Both the position numbers and the translations under genes were made by a program. A stretch of 64,000 nucleotides of DNA. Origin: Mycobacterium shimoidei (GTDB lineage: Bacteria; Actinomycetota; Actinomycetes; Mycobacteriales; Mycobacteriaceae). Of this stretch, positions 50,764 through 60,235 are shown piece after piece. The DNA lies in contig LQPU01000025.1 of NCBI GenBank assembly GCA_002101905.1, forward strand, positions 1 through 64,000. The letters are read 5' to 3'. Within the stretch, counting starts at the first letter, position 1, and every line of letters begins with the position of its first letter. The notes under the pieces were generated by a model, which was given only the letters and a program-made list of their open reading frames with translations, did no database searches and was not told the DNA's origin.

Positions 50764-52320
50764 ATGCTCACGCCGGTGTGGATGGCATTTCCGCCGGAGG
50801 TGCATTCAGCGCTGCTGAGCAGCGGTCCGGGCCCGGGTCCATTGTTGGCCGCCGCGTCGGCGTGGACGTCGCTGAGCACCGAATATGAAACGGCGGCAAG
50901 CGAACTGGCCGCCACCCTGACGGGCGCTCAGGCTGCCTGGGACGGCTCGACCGCCGAACAGTATGTGGCGGCACACGTGCCGTATCTGGCGTGGTTGGGA
51001 TTGGCCGGCGCCGTCAGCGCCGAGACGGCGGCCCAGCATGAAGCGGTGGCCGCCGCCTACACAGCGGCGTTGGCGGCCATGCCGACGTTGGCGGAATTGG
51101 CCACCAACCACATCGTTCACGGCATATTGGTGGCCACGAATTTCTTTGGCATTAATACGATTCCGATCGCGCTCAACGAAGCCGACTACGCGCGGATGTG
51201 GACTCAGGCGGCCACCACCATGAGCACCTATCAGGCGATCGCCGAGCCGGCCAGCGCCGGGAGCGGCGCCGGCGGCGGTACGGGTGCGGGCGGCAACGGT
51301 AGTGGCGGAGGACCCGGCAGTGGCGGCGGAGGGGGCAACGGCGGCGGCGGCGGGTCATTTCAGTTGCCCACGCCGGCTGAGATCTGGCAGATGCTGTTCG
51401 GGCCGAACGGCGAGCAGATTCCCGGGCAGGGCCAACCCAACTGGGACCCTTCGCAATACCTGCTGAACCTGTCGAACTTCTTCAACGGCAACCAGCAGGC
51501 CCTGCTGTGGCTACAGGAGAATTGGCAAGGGCTGCTCGACCCCTCGCAGTCCTCGCAGCTGATCTCCTTCTTCGTCGCCTGGCAGACGTATCGCGCCGTC
51601 AACTGGACGCTGCGAACGCTGCGGTTCCTCATCCAGGAGCTGCCGCTGTTGAGCGCGGTCGGGTTGAGCATGGCGATCCCGAACCTGGGCGGGCTGGTCA
51701 ATCTCGGCGGCCTGGCCGGGCTGTCGGGACTGGCCGGTCTGAGCGAGGTCGCTGCTCCGGGCGTCGTCGCGCCGCTCCCACAACCTGTGACGTCCGGCGT
51801 TGCGCCGCCGACGATTTCGGTGACGAGCGGCGCTGCCCCGCCGGTGCCGACGCTCCCGACGGCACCGGCGGCGCCGGCCGTCTCGGCGTCAGCGGTCGCT
51901 TCGGCCGCCGCACCGCCGCCGACCCCGCCCGTCCCACCGGCACCGGTCACCGGTGCAGAAGGTTTCGGCTATCTGGTGAGTGGTCTTGGCTTGAGCCGTG
52001 ATTCGGCACTGGTAACGCGGTCCAAATCCGCGGTCCCGGCCGCCGAAGCCGCCGCGACCGCGCCGGCCGCGACCGCAGCGCAGCCACAGCACGTGTGGCT
52101 ACGTCGACGACGTGGCGGTATCGACCTGCCCGGCTATCGCTACGAGTACCTGCAGGCCGACGACAGTATGGGCGCTGGGCAGTTGGGGTTCGCCGGGACT
52201 GTGTGCCGCTCGGATGTGCAAGCGGGCGGGCTGGTCACCCTGGGCGGCCAGGAAATTCCGGATAGCCCGAGCATGCCGATGCTGCCGGACAGTTGGGAAG
52301 GCCAAGGGCGCCTTCAGTGA
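50764..52320 (+). CDS. PPE-family protein, PPE4-like (PPW subgroup)
   Basis: 518 aa. PPE domain (about 1-180) with [20 protein letters not shown] and [18 protein letters not shown], the pattern of PPE4. A glycine/serine-rich linker (about 163-198) is followed by a hydrophobic middle and a proline/alanine-rich stretch. The C-terminal end LGFAGT...SMPMLPDSW carries the PxxPxxW motif of the PPW subgroup. PPE4 belongs to ESX-3 (iron/zinc-linked). This copy with its PE partner lies away from ESX genes, and the glycine linker is unlike PPE4. Its end overlaps ppa by 7 bases. Confidence 0.93.
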   Translation: MLTPVWMAFPPEVHSALLSSGPGPGPLLAAASAWTSLSTEYETAASELAATLTGAQAAWDGSTAEQYVAAHVPYLAWLGLAGAVSAETAAQHEAVAAAYTAALAAMPTLAELATNHIVHGILVATNFFGINTIPIALNEADYARMWTQAATTMSTYQAIAEPASAGSGAGGGTGAGGNGSGGGPGSGGGGGNGGGGGSFQLPTPAEIWQMLFGPNGEQIPGQGQPNWDPSQYLLNLSNFFNGNQQALLWLQENWQGLLDPSQSSQLISFFVAWQTYRAVNWTLRTLRFLIQELPLLSAVGLSMAIPNLGGLVNLGGLAGLSGLAGLSEVAAPGVVAPLPQPVTSGVAPPTISVTSGAAPPVPTLPTAPAAPAVSASAVASAAAPPPTPPVPPAPVTGAEGFGYLVSGLGLSRDSALVTRSKSAVPAAEAAATAPAATAAQPQHVWLRRRRGGIDLPGYRYEYLQADDSMGAGQLGFAGTVCRSDVQAGGLVTLGGQEIPDSPSMPMLPDSWEGQGRLQ

Positions 52321-52802
52321 CCGCTGGACTTGAACCGCTCGATTGAGCGCTGCACTTCGGCTTCGGCCTCGGCGCGTCCGACCCAGTGCGCCGTCTCGAC
52401 GTACTTGCCCGGCTCCAGCGCCTTGTACTGCGAGAAGAAGTGCTTGATGACGTCGAGCTCGAACGCGGGAACGTCGTCGATGTCTTTGATGTGGTCCCAT
52501 CGGGTGTCGCCGGCGGGGACACATAGCACCTTGTCGTCGCCGCCGGCCTCATCGGTCATCTGGAACATGCCGACCGGTCGCGCCGCCACCAGCACGCCCG
52601 GGAAAACCGGCTCGGGCAACAACACCATGGCGTCGAGCGGGTCACCGTCCTCGCCGAGGGTGTCCTCGATGAATCCGTAGTCGGCGGGGTACATCATCGA
52701 GGTGTAGAGATAGCGGTCCAGCCGGACCCGGCCCGTCTCGTGGTCCACTTCGTACTTGTTTCGCTGGCCCTTTGGGATCTCGATGGTCACGTCGAACTGC
52801 AC
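52314..52802 (-). CDS. ppa: Inorganic pyrophosphatase
   Basis: 162 aa from GTG 52802, the same length as M. tuberculosis Ppa. Family I enzyme: [13 protein letters not shown], the metal-binding [14 protein letters not shown], and [15 protein letters not shown]. Hydrolyses PPi made in biosynthesis. The frame continues 42 codons upstream without homology. It is divergent from dacB. Confidence 0.96.
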   Translation of the reverse strand: MQFDVTIEIPKGQRNKYEVDHETGRVRLDRYLYTSMMYPADYGFIEDTLGEDGDPLDAMVLLPEPVFPGVLVAARPVGMFQMTDEAGGDDKVLCVPAGDTRWDHIKDIDDVPAFELDVIKHFFSQYKALEPGKYVETAHWVGRAEAEAEVQRSIERFKSSGH

Positions 52803-52917
52803 CGGTTCGGCTCCTTCAGGCTTCGTGCGGGGTGTCACCGCTCGTCGGCGGACGTCGGAGGTCCACCCTAGTAGAGCAAGGTGGTTGGCAGAATGGGACC
52901 AGACAGTCAGGAGAGAC

Positions 52918-54306
52918 ATGCGTCCCACTCGGTGGCGGCGGTCAACCTACCTGCTCGTGGGGGCGGCCGTGCTTGCGATAGTTGCCGTTCTGGTGGCGGC
53001 GGGCGCGTTCTTCACGGCGACCGGCCGTGGGCCCGGCGCCAGCCAGACCATGCCGGCACCAGCACCGGTCACCGCGAAACCCGGGGTCGTGCCGGTATCC
53101 GACGATGCGCCCATGCCGACCACAAGCGGGCTGGCCGCGACGCTGGCGGAGGTGGCGGCCGATCCCAATCTGGGCACGCTGGGCGGACGGGTTACCGACG
53201 CGATGACGGGCAAGGAGCTCTGGCAACACCAGGACGAGCTGCCGTTGCAGCCGGCGTCGACCAACAAAACCCTCACCGCCGCCGCCGCGCTGCTCGCATT
53301 GGACCGCAACGCCCGGGTCACCACCAAGGTCGTCGCGGCCGACCAGCCGGGGGTGGTGATCCTGGTGGGAGGTGGTGATCCAACTCTGTCCGGCGCAGCG
53401 CCCGGCCAGGTGACTTGGTACCGCGGCGCGGCCCGCATGGGCGATCTTGTCGATCAGGTCCGTCGCAGCGGCGTGACACCGACCGCCGTGCAGGTGGACA
53501 CTTCGGCTTTCAGCGGTCCCACGGTGGCTCCCGGCTGGGACCCCGGCGACATCGAGGGCGGCGACGTCGCCCCGATCGAGTCGGTGATGCTCGACGGCGG
53601 GCGGGTGCAGCCGGCCACCGACCAATCCACCCGTTCGCACACCCCGGCGCTGGACGCCGGCCGTGCGTTGGCTATCGGGTTGGGTATCAACCCGGCGAAG
53701 GTGACGCTGGCCGCCCACCCGGCACCCGAGGGTGCGCGACAGCTGGCCGCCGTGCAGTCCGCGCCGCTGATTCAGCGGCTGCAGCAGATGATGGATGCCT
53801 CCGACAACGTGATGGCCGAGTGCATCGCCCGCGAGGTTGCCGCCGCCATGGGCCGGCCGCGCAGTTTCACCGGTGCGGTCGACGCGGTGACCAATCGGTT
53901 GAGCACCGCGCACGTCGACACCAGCCATGCCATGCTGCGCGATGCCAGCGGGCTGTCGGTCGACGACCGGCTGACCGCCAAAACGCTTGATTCGGTGGTG
54001 CAGGCGGCTGCCGGACCGGATCAGCCGGCGTTGCGGCCGCTGCTGGATCTGCTACCGATCGCCGGCGGCAGCGGCACGCTGTCCGACCGTTTTCTTGATC
54101 CCACCTACCGGCCCGGCCCGGCGACGGGCTGGTTGCGGGCCAAGACCGGCTCACTGACCGCCGTCAATTCGCTGGCCGGAGTGGTCACCGACGCCAGCGG
54201 GCGGGTGCTGACCTTCGCGCTGATCTCCAACGATGCCGGCCCAACCGGCCGTATTGCGATCGACAACCTGGCCGCGGCTCTATGGTCGTGTGGATGCGCG
54301 ACGTGA
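52918..54306 (+). CDS. dacB: D-alanyl-D-alanine carboxypeptidase, class C PBP (PBP4-like)
   Basis: 462 aa from ATG 52918 (ribosome site CAGGAGAGAC). N-terminal membrane anchor (11-34), then the PBP4-type domain: SxxK in QPASTNKTL (S114, K117), SDN in [10 protein letters not shown], and KTG in [11 protein letters not shown]. Acts on peptidoglycan side chains outside the membrane. Homologue of Rv3627c. It is the first gene of a likely operon with the zinc protease and tilS (25- and 22-base overlaps). Confidence 0.93.
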   Translation: MRPTRWRRSTYLLVGAAVLAIVAVLVAAGAFFTATGRGPGASQTMPAPAPVTAKPGVVPVSDDAPMPTTSGLAATLAEVAADPNLGTLGGRVTDAMTGKELWQHQDELPLQPASTNKTLTAAAALLALDRNARVTTKVVAADQPGVVILVGGGDPTLSGAAPGQVTWYRGAARMGDLVDQVRRSGVTPTAVQVDTSAFSGPTVAPGWDPGDIEGGDVAPIESVMLDGGRVQPATDQSTRSHTPALDAGRALAIGLGINPAKVTLAAHPAPEGARQLAAVQSAPLIQRLQQMMDASDNVMAECIAREVAAAMGRPRSFTGAVDAVTNRLSTAHVDTSHAMLRDASGLSVDDRLTAKTLDSVVQAAAGPDQPALRPLLDLLPIAGGSGTLSDRFLDPTYRPGPATGWLRAKTGSLTAVNSLAGVVTDASGRVLTFALISNDAGPTGRIAIDNLAAALWSCGCAT

Positions 54307-55349
54307 CGGCACCCGAGCTGACCGTCGGGCGTGCCGTCGATTGGCAGTTCGCCGCCACCGTGGGCGAACGGCTGGCGCGGCCCGGTCCGCCGTCGACCGA
54401 CTACACCCGTCGGCAGGTGATCGACGACTTGGCCAATGCCGCCAAAGCGGCCGAACCGCCGGTGCGCGACGTCACCGGTTTGGACACCAGCGATGTGGTG
54501 CCCGACGCCCGCATCGTCGACCGGGCGGCGTGGGTGCGCGCGGCCGCTGAGTCGATGCGCGTGATGACGGGCGGCGCCGACCAGCCGCGCGGCTTCATTA
54601 CCGGGCGACTCACCGGCGCGCAGACCGGCGCAGTGCTCGCGTTCGTCGCCTCCGGCATTCTCGGACAGTACGACCCGTTCGCCGCCGGCGACACGGGATG
54701 TCTGCTGTTGGTGTATCCCAACGTGTTGGCGGTCGAGCGCCAATTACGGGTTGAGCCTTCCGATTTCCGGCTGTGGGTGTGCCTGCACGAGGTCACCCAC
54801 CGGGTGCAGTTCACCGCCAACCCGTGGCTTTCCGGCTACATGTCCCAAGCGCTTGGCGTGCTCACTCAGGAAAGCGGTGACGACGTTGCCCAGGTGATCA
54901 CCCGGCTGGCGGGCTTCGTCCGCGGCCGCGCCGAGTCGTCGGACGGCGGTCCGCACTCGACCGGGGTGCTGGGCCTGGTGCGCGCCGTGCAGTCCGAGCC
55001 GCAACGCAACGCTCTCGATCAGCTGCTGGTGCTGGGCACGTTGCTGGAGGGCCACGCCGACCATGTGATGGACGCCGTCGGACCATTGGTGGTGCCGTCG
55101 GTGGTCACCATCCGTCGCCGATTCGACGACCGCCGGCAGCGCAAACAGCCACCGCTGCAACGCCTTCTGCGGGCGTTGCTGGGTATCGACGCCAAGCTCA
55201 GCCAATACACCCGCGGCAAGGCGTTCGTCGACCAGGTGGTGAAGCGGGTCGGGATGGAACGATTCAACGTCGTCTGGTCCAGCCCCCAGACGCTCCCGCT
55301 GCCGGACGAGATCGAGCATCCCGAGCGATGGATCGACAGGGTTCTGTAA
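54282..55349 (+). CDS. Zinc-dependent metallopeptidase-like protein (Rv3626c-like)
   Basis: 355 aa. Contains the zincin motif HEVTH (169-173) in LWVCLHEVTHRVQF, followed by a downstream Glu in LLEGHADHVMD as possible third ligand; family 'zinicin-like, F420-associated' proteins are conserved in Actinobacteria. No signal peptide. Substrate unknown. The start ATG 54282 overlaps the end of dacB, so translation is probably coupled; ATG 54294 ([12 protein letters not shown]) is an alternative start. Confidence 0.88.
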   Translation: MVVWMRDVTAPELTVGRAVDWQFAATVGERLARPGPPSTDYTRRQVIDDLANAAKAAEPPVRDVTGLDTSDVVPDARIVDRAAWVRAAAESMRVMTGGADQPRGFITGRLTGAQTGAVLAFVASGILGQYDPFAAGDTGCLLLVYPNVLAVERQLRVEPSDFRLWVCLHEVTHRVQFTANPWLSGYMSQALGVLTQESGDDVAQVITRLAGFVRGRAESSDGGPHSTGVLGLVRAVQSEPQRNALDQLLVLGTLLEGHADHVMDAVGPLVVPSVVTIRRRFDDRRQRKQPPLQRLLRALLGIDAKLSQYTRGKAFVDQVVKRVGMERFNVVWSSPQTLPLPDEIEHPERWIDRVL

Positions 55350-56290
55350 CAGCGCTTCGCCGTGTCGTCGCCTCCTATGTGAAGGAATATCTGCCGACCG
55401 CGAAGCGGTGGTGTGTGGCGCTGTCCGGAGGCCCGGATTCGTTGGCGCTCACCGCCGTCGCCGCCGCAATGCTGCCGACCACCGCGCTGATTGTGGACCA
55501 CGGCTTACAAACCGGCTCGGCCGAGATCGCGGTCACCGCACACTCGCAGGCGCTAGGGTTGGGATGCGTTGATGCGCAAGTGCTTTCCGTCGAAGTGAGC
55601 GGCGACGGCGGCTTGGAGGCGGCGGCCCGCGCGGCCCGCTACCGGGCGCTGGAGGACGCCCGGAAAGATCAGCCGGTGCTGCTGGCCCACACGCTCGACG
55701 ATCAGGCGGAAACGGTGCTGCTCGGGTTGGGCCGCGGTTCGGGTGCCCGCTCGATCGCCGGGATGCGCCCGTTCGACCCGCCGTGGTGTCGACCGCTGCT
55801 GGGAGTACGGCGCAACGTCACCCATGCCGCCTGCGCAGAGCTAGGGCTGACGGCATGGCAGGACCCGCACAACACCGACCGTCGCTTCACCCGCACCCGG
55901 CTGCGCCATGAGGTGCTGCCATTGCTGGAAGACGTGCTCGGCGGCGGGGTGGCCGAGGCGCTGGCCCGCACCGCGACGGCACTGCGGGAGGAAACCGACT
56001 TCATCGATGCCCTGGTCGAAGAGGCGCTGACCGCCACGGTCACCGCCGACGGGCTGGACGCCCGCGCGTTGGCGGAGCTGCCCGACCCGATCCGCCGCGG
56101 AGTGATCCGCAGCTGGCTATTGGCCGAAGGTGCGGTCGGGCTGACTGATGACCAGATCCGCAGAGTCGACACGCTGGTCACCGCGTGGCGGGGTCAAGGC
56201 GGGGTAGCGGTCGGTTCAAAGCTGCGCGGGCAACGGTTGTTCGCTGGTCGTAAGGGCGATGTGCTGAGGCTGCGGCCCGCGCCCATCTAG
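55328..56290 (+). CDS. tilS: tRNA(Ile)-lysidine synthase TilS
   Basis: 320 aa N-type ATP pyrophosphatase. PP-loop SGGPDS (33-38), DHGLQTGSAE, AHTLDDQAET and the RGSGARSIAGM block, then NTDRRFTRTRLRHEVLPLL. Modifies cytidine 34 of tRNA-Ile(CAU) to lysidine, which sets AUA decoding; essential. ATG 55328 overlaps the end of the zinc protease gene. The next gene hpt is adjacent, an order common in bacteria. Confidence 0.95.
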   Translation: MDRQGSVTALRRVVASYVKEYLPTAKRWCVALSGGPDSLALTAVAAAMLPTTALIVDHGLQTGSAEIAVTAHSQALGLGCVDAQVLSVEVSGDGGLEAAARAARYRALEDARKDQPVLLAHTLDDQAETVLLGLGRGSGARSIAGMRPFDPPWCRPLLGVRRNVTHAACAELGLTAWQDPHNTDRRFTRTRLRHEVLPLLEDVLGGGVAEALARTATALREETDFIDALVEEALTATVTADGLDARALAELPDPIRRGVIRSWLLAEGAVGLTDDQIRRVDTLVTAWRGQGGVAVGSKLRGQRLFAGRKGDVLRLRPAPI

Positions 56291-56310
56291 CGGCGCGGCG
56301 GAGCCGGGCG

Positions 56311-56337
56311 CTGGGGGCACCCCCAGCCCCGTAGGGG
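56311..56337. repeat. Strong GC hairpins between tilS and hpt
   Basis: CTGGGGG-CA-CCCCCAG (56311-56326) is a perfect 7-bp palindrome, directly followed by CCCC-GTA-GGGG (56327-56337). No T run follows, so these are not a classic terminator; they may stabilise or attenuate the transcript between the two genes. Confidence 0.6.
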
Positions 56338-56378
56338 CGAGGGGGACGGGTCGCCGCCCGACAACTTAGGCTGTGGGC

Positions 56379-56948
56379 GTGGCCGAGCTCTATTCGGGGG
56401 ACATCAAGTCGGTGTTGCTTACCGAAGAGCAGATCCGGCAGCGCACCGTCGAGCTCGGTGCACAGATCGAAGACGACTACCGCGACGTGATCGCCGAGGG
56501 TGGTCAAGACCTGCTGCTGATCACCGTGCTCAAGGGCGCGGTGCTGTTTTGCACCGACCTGGCGCGCGCGATCGCGCTGCCGACCCAATTCGAGTTCATG
56601 GCGGTCAGCTCTTACGGGTCGTCGACGTCGTCGTCGGGGGTGGTGCGCATCCTCAAGGATCTCGACCGCGACATCAACGATCGCGATGTGCTGATCGTCG
56701 AGGACGTCGTCGACTCCGGTCTGACGTTGTCTTGGCTGCGGCGCAACCTGGCCACCCGGCGGCCACGGTCGCTGCAGGTGTGCACCCTGTTGCGCAAGCC
56801 CGACGCGCGGCGCGCCAACGCCGACATTGCCTATGTGGGCTTCGACATTCCCAACGAATTCGTCGTCGGGTACGGACTGGACTACGACGAGCGCTACCGC
56901 GACCTGCCGTACATCGGAACCCTGGACCCGCGGGTTTATCAGGACTAA
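56379..56948 (+). CDS. hpt: Hypoxanthine-guanine phosphoribosyltransferase
   Basis: 189 aa from GTG 56379 (GTG 56373 also possible). PRTase fold: PRPP loop [17 protein letters not shown], flexible loop with [10 protein letters not shown], and C-terminal [18 protein letters not shown]. Purine salvage enzyme, homologue of Rv3624c. It converges on lpqG with a 3-base gap. Confidence 0.95.
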   Translation: MAELYSGDIKSVLLTEEQIRQRTVELGAQIEDDYRDVIAEGGQDLLLITVLKGAVLFCTDLARAIALPTQFEFMAVSSYGSSTSSSGVVRILKDLDRDINDRDVLIVEDVVDSGLTLSWLRRNLATRRPRSLQVCTLLRKPDARRANADIAYVGFDIPNEFVVGYGLDYDERYRDLPYIGTLDPRVYQD

Positions 56949-56951
56949 CGC

Positions 56952-57644
56952 TTAGTGCAGCTCCCAGTTCACGGTCACTGAGAAGTTCACCGTCTGCTGG
57001 CCCGGTTGCAGCGGAACCTCGGTCGACATGGCGCCGCGCGGCATCGGCGACGGCGGTGGGGTGGAACCGGAACTCTCCGAAATCGACAGCACCTTGCCCA
57101 GTTTGAGCCCGGACAGCTGCGCGTACTGCTCGGCCCTGTTCTTGGCGTCCTGGAACGCACGTGCCCGCGCGTCCTTCACCAGCTGCGAGTCATCGGCGAT
57201 CGAATAGCTGACCGAATTGATCCGGGTCGCGTCGCCCCCGGTCTCGACGATGACGGCCAGCAGGTGCGACGCCGCGTCCGTCTTGCGGATCTTGACCCGG
57301 ATGGAGTTGGCCGCGCGATAGCCCGTGATGGTTCCGGGACTGCCGGCGTATTGCGGTTGCAAGGTGACGTCGGTGGTGCTGATGTCCTTGCTGTCCACAC
57401 CGGCGTTGGTCAGCGCGCGGATGACGGCCTGCTGGCGGTCGTTGGTCCTGTCCATCGCCGTGGTGACGTCGGGCGCGACGAACTCGATGGCGACGTCGGC
57501 GGTCAGGGTGTCCGGCACACCCTCCACGTGGCCGGCGCCCACGACTGTCACCTGCCGCGGATTGTCTTTGACCGGAGCAGAATCGCCGTCACATGCCGAT
57601 AGCGTGGCGGCGGCGAGGATCAACGCGACGACAAGACGGAGCAT
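56952..57644 (-). CDS. lpqG: SIMPL-domain lipoprotein LpqG
   Basis: 230 aa from ATG 57644. Signal sequence with lipobox LSAC (Cys18). The SIMPL/DUF541 domain (about 33-230) has VTVVGAGHVEGVPDTLTAD, DISTTDVTLQPQY, GYRAANSIRVKIR and ARAFQDAKNRAEQYAQLSGL. Homologue of M. tuberculosis LpqG (Rv3623); its precise role is unknown. The frame upstream to 58004 is antisense to the next gene and not conserved. Confidence 0.92.
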   Translation of the reverse strand: MLRLVVALILAAATLSACDGDSAPVKDNPRQVTVVGAGHVEGVPDTLTADVAIEFVAPDVTTAMDRTNDRQQAVIRALTNAGVDSKDISTTDVTLQPQYAGSPGTITGYRAANSIRVKIRKTDAASHLLAVIVETGGDATRINSVSYSIADDSQLVKDARARAFQDAKNRAEQYAQLSGLKLGKVLSISESSGSTPPPSPMPRGAMSTEVPLQPGQQTVNFSVTVNWELH

Positions 57645-57674
57645 GACAGGCACCCTATGCGAGGATTCCCAGTC

Positions 57675-58562
57675 ATGACCGTCACACCGGAAAGAGCGCT
57701 CGCCAACGCCCTCGAGCCCTTCGCGGGACAGGTGTACTTTGCGCCGGAATGTCACAGCGGCTATCAGGCACTCGGGTTCGGGCCCAGCCCCGGCAAGGCG
57801 GGCGAGGTCGAGATGCCGGACGGTGCGGCCTACTTCTGCAGCCGCGGCTCGGTGATGGGACAGGTGCCCGGTGAGGTGGTTGCCGCGGCTTTCGCGGTGT
57901 TCAACCCGGCGGTCGTGGTGCCGGCGGTCACCAAGGGATGGACGCTGACCGACGCGGAAACGCTCTGTGCGACACGAACCGACGGTGCGGTGCGCCAACT
58001 GCATCGTGTTCTCGGTGCTGAGCCAGACGGCGTCGGCCGTGTGCTGGAGCTGCTCCGGCGGGCCACTGAACGGTTGCCGTTGGCCGGCAAGCCGCTCTTT
58101 TCAGGTCTGGTCGCCCAGGGCCTGCCTGGTGAACCGTTGGCAGACGCCTGGCGTTTGGCCGACGAGCTGCGTGAGTACCGCGGCGATGTCCACGTGAATG
58201 TCTGGACCACTGCCGATTTCGACGCTGTGGAGATCGGCCTGATCACCGAGCTCTACTGGGGATTGCCGCTGCGCAGCTACATACGCACCAGAGCCTGGAC
58301 CGACGACGACCTCGCTGCGGGGGAGGAACGCCTGCAATCGCGCGGACTGATCCGCGATGGTGCGCTCACCGACGCCGGCCGGGAAGCGCGGGAGGCCATC
58401 GAGGTTGCCACCGATGCGGGATGTGCGCCGATCACTGCGGCATTGGCTGACGACCTCGACGAGCTGATCGACCTCGTCGGTGGGTGGTCGCGACAGCTGC
58501 AATCAGCGGGCGGCTACCCGGCTGCTGGGCCGCACGACCTTGCCGCGCTGGCAAAGCGCTAA
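57675..58562 (+). CDS. SCO6745-like HTH protein
   Basis: 295 aa from ATG 57675 (MTVTPERALANALEPF). The pattern VYFAPECHSGYQALGFG ... YFCSRGSVMGQVPGEVVAAAFAVFNP, then a C-terminal winged-helix-like region with DFDAVEIGLITELYWGLPLRSYIRTR, is the SCO6745/SalK-like family of Actinobacteria. Function is not known; a regulatory or binding role is guessed from the HTH-like C-terminus. It ends 8 bases before the palindromic element at 58571. Confidence 0.85.
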   Translation: MTVTPERALANALEPFAGQVYFAPECHSGYQALGFGPSPGKAGEVEMPDGAAYFCSRGSVMGQVPGEVVAAAFAVFNPAVVVPAVTKGWTLTDAETLCATRTDGAVRQLHRVLGAEPDGVGRVLELLRRATERLPLAGKPLFSGLVAQGLPGEPLADAWRLADELREYRGDVHVNVWTTADFDAVEIGLITELYWGLPLRSYIRTRAWTDDDLAAGEERLQSRGLIRDGALTDAGREAREAIEVATDAGCAPITAALADDLDELIDLVGGWSRQLQSAGGYPAAGPHDLAALAKR

Positions 58563-58570
58563 CCATTCAC

Positions 58571-58634
58571 CGTTGAGATTGCGCTTCAGTGCAGTTGTCT
58601 GAGCGAAATCACGACCCTGCGCGCAATCTCAACG
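58571..58634. repeat. Palindromic intergenic element, copy 2
   Basis: About 64 bases with perfect inverted ends CGTTGAGATTGCGC (58571-58584) and GCGCAATCTCAACG (58621-58634). The right 26 bases differ from copy 1 (9379-9404) by one base. Its right end supplies the stop codon of arsM (58629-58631 on the minus strand), and it lies between two convergent genes, as copy 1 does. Confidence 0.8.
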
Positions 58635-59411
58635 TAGAGCCGTAGCCGGCTTGGTGGCCCGGATGATCGCGGAATGCATGCCGTCGGCGACCCGATGCGT
58701 AAAGGTCACCGACGCGTCGACGAACCCGGCTGCCGCCAACCCGTCGAGGTACTCCTGTTGGGACAGGGCGCCCGCAATGCAGCCGACGTAAGAGCCGCGT
58801 TCGGCTCGGTCGGCTGAGCTGAGCTGATTGTCGGCGACGACATCGGAGATTCCGATCCTGCCGCCGGGCGCCAGAACTCGGAAGATTTCGGCGAAGACGA
58901 TGGGCTTGTCTACCGAAAGGTTGATAACGCAGTTGGAGATCACCACGTCGACGGCGGCGTCCGGCAACGGGATGTCTTCGATTGTGCCCCTGAGGAATTC
59001 GACGTTGGACACGTCAGCTTTGGCTTTGTTCGCCTCGGCGAGGGCAAGCATCTCGTCCGTCATGTCGACGCCGTAGGCGAATCCGTTCGGCCCCACCCGT
59101 TTTGCAGACAGCAGCACGTCGATACCGCCTCCGGATCCGAGGTCGAGGACCCGTTCGCCTGCCCGCAGTTCGGCGACCGCCGTCGGATTGCCGCATCCCA
59201 GGCTTGCCGCGACGGCTTCGGCGGGCAGCTCAGCGTGCTGGTCGGCGCTGTAGAGGGTGGCCCCGAAGATCTCGTCGAGATCCGCCGGCCCGGATGAGCC
59301 GCAGCAGCTATCCCCGGTCAGGAGTTCGGTATCGCCGGCAGTGATTGCTGTGGCCGCTTCGGCGTAACGGGAACGCACCTGCTCCTGCAGTTCGGCGTCT
59401 GGCTTCTTCAT
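58629..59411 (-). CDS. arsM: Arsenite S-adenosylmethionine methyltransferase ArsM
   Basis: 260 aa from ATG 59411. SAM motif VLDLGSGGGID (88-98). The As(III)-binding cysteines are present: C36/C37 (GDSCCGSS), C73 (LGCGNP), C161 (ISNCVINL) and C211 (VGCIAGAL); the last two are the conserved catalytic pair. Methylates As(III) to methylated, often volatile or less toxic species. Divergent from arsR. No arsenite pump or arsenate reductase gene is adjacent. Confidence 0.94.
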   Translation of the reverse strand: MKKPDAELQEQVRSRYAEAATAITAGDTELLTGDSCCGSSGPADLDEIFGATLYSADQHAELPAEAVAASLGCGNPTAVAELRAGERVLDLGSGGGIDVLLSAKRVGPNGFAYGVDMTDEMLALAEANKAKADVSNVEFLRGTIEDIPLPDAAVDVVISNCVINLSVDKPIVFAEIFRVLAPGGRIGISDVVADNQLSSADRAERGSYVGCIAGALSQQEYLDGLAAAGFVDASVTFTHRVADGMHSAIIRATKPATALR

Positions 59412-59500
59412 TTCATGCCACCTTTGCATCGATGGATATCTATATGACAAAGAGTGGCGCATAGATCGATGATTGTCAATATGTGTGGCAGAATCGTTCC
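59412..59500. promoter_or_regulatory. arsR/arsM divergent promoter and putative operator
   Basis: 89 bases between the divergent starts, AT-rich. ATCTAT (59438-59443) and ATAGAT (59461-59466) are an inverted pair 17 bases apart; ATCGATG occurs at 59428-59434 and again at 59465-59471. An ArsR/SmtB dimer site is expected here. Confidence 0.6.
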
Positions 59501-59842
59501 ATGCTCGTCACCGACCTATCCGCTTGCTGCCAGCCAGTCACCGGCGGTGTCCTCGACAGCGCAGCGGCCGAGCGGATCGCCGCTGTGCTCAAAGCGCTGG
59601 CCGAGCCGACGCGGCTGCGGCTGGTGTCGCTGATCGCCGCGCACAAAGACGCCGAGGCATGTGTCTGCGATCTGACCGAACCCGTGGGCCTGTCCCAGCC
59701 CACTGTCTCCCATCACCTCAAGGTTCTGGTCGAGGCCGGCCTGATCGACCGTGAGCAACGGGGTAAATGGGCTTACTACCGGCTCGTTCCCGGCGTCCTG
59801 GACGCGCTGGCGACCATGCTGACCGGTACCAGTCGCCGCTGA
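59501..59842 (+). CDS. arsR: ArsR/SmtB-family metalloregulator
   Basis: 113 aa from ATG 59501. Winged HTH (about 63-80, LSQPTVSHHLKVLVEAGLI). Cysteines C9 and C10 near the N-terminus, and C54/C56 in the ACVCDL segment of the alpha-3 region, form a thiol site for As(III). Expected to repress itself and arsM until arsenite binds. A GTG six codons earlier (59483) is an alternative start. Confidence 0.93.
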   Translation: MLVTDLSACCQPVTGGVLDSAAAERIAAVLKALAEPTRLRLVSLIAAHKDAEACVCDLTEPVGLSQPTVSHHLKVLVEAGLIDREQRGKWAYYRLVPGVLDALATMLTGTSRR

Positions 59843-60235
59843 AGTAATGCGAGCGCCGGGCTTGGTTAATCGGCACTGGCGCCGTAAGTCTGCCCAATCG
59901 CCGAAGTCCAGATCGAAGTGCCGTCCGGTAGCTGCATATCCCCGCTGACCACTAAAGGTCTCAGCCGATCATGGCAGCGAGTCCCTGAAGAACGCTTTAG
60001 TAACGGTGTTCACCCGCCTTGCAGCTCGTGGCCGATGAGATCAGCGCCGGGCTCGCCTGTTGTCATCGACAGCAGTAGGCAACCTAGCGGAGCGATTGGT
60101 CGTTATGGACGTGGCCAGGGGCTATCGACGCCGAGGCCACCAACCCTGAGAAGCTCGCCGATCGGCTATCGACCTGCGCGGCCAGACTGGGTGACCTATA
60201 CATGTGTGGCGAGCTACGCATGCACCATCGTCGAT
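59843..60235. other. Intergenic gap at the left edge of the accessory region
   Basis: 393 bases without a supported gene. Composition changes here to a lower GC with more TA steps. No tRNA, clear direct repeat or terminator was seen. A long plus-strand frame (59918-60424) crosses it but has no domain and runs antisense into the next gene. It probably marks the island junction. Confidence 0.4.

Noticed and set aside
51250..51360. Glycine-rich stretch as a PE_PGRS protein
   Set aside because: It is a short linker inside a PPE protein; the typical GGAGGX repeat tract and PE domain in the same protein are absent.
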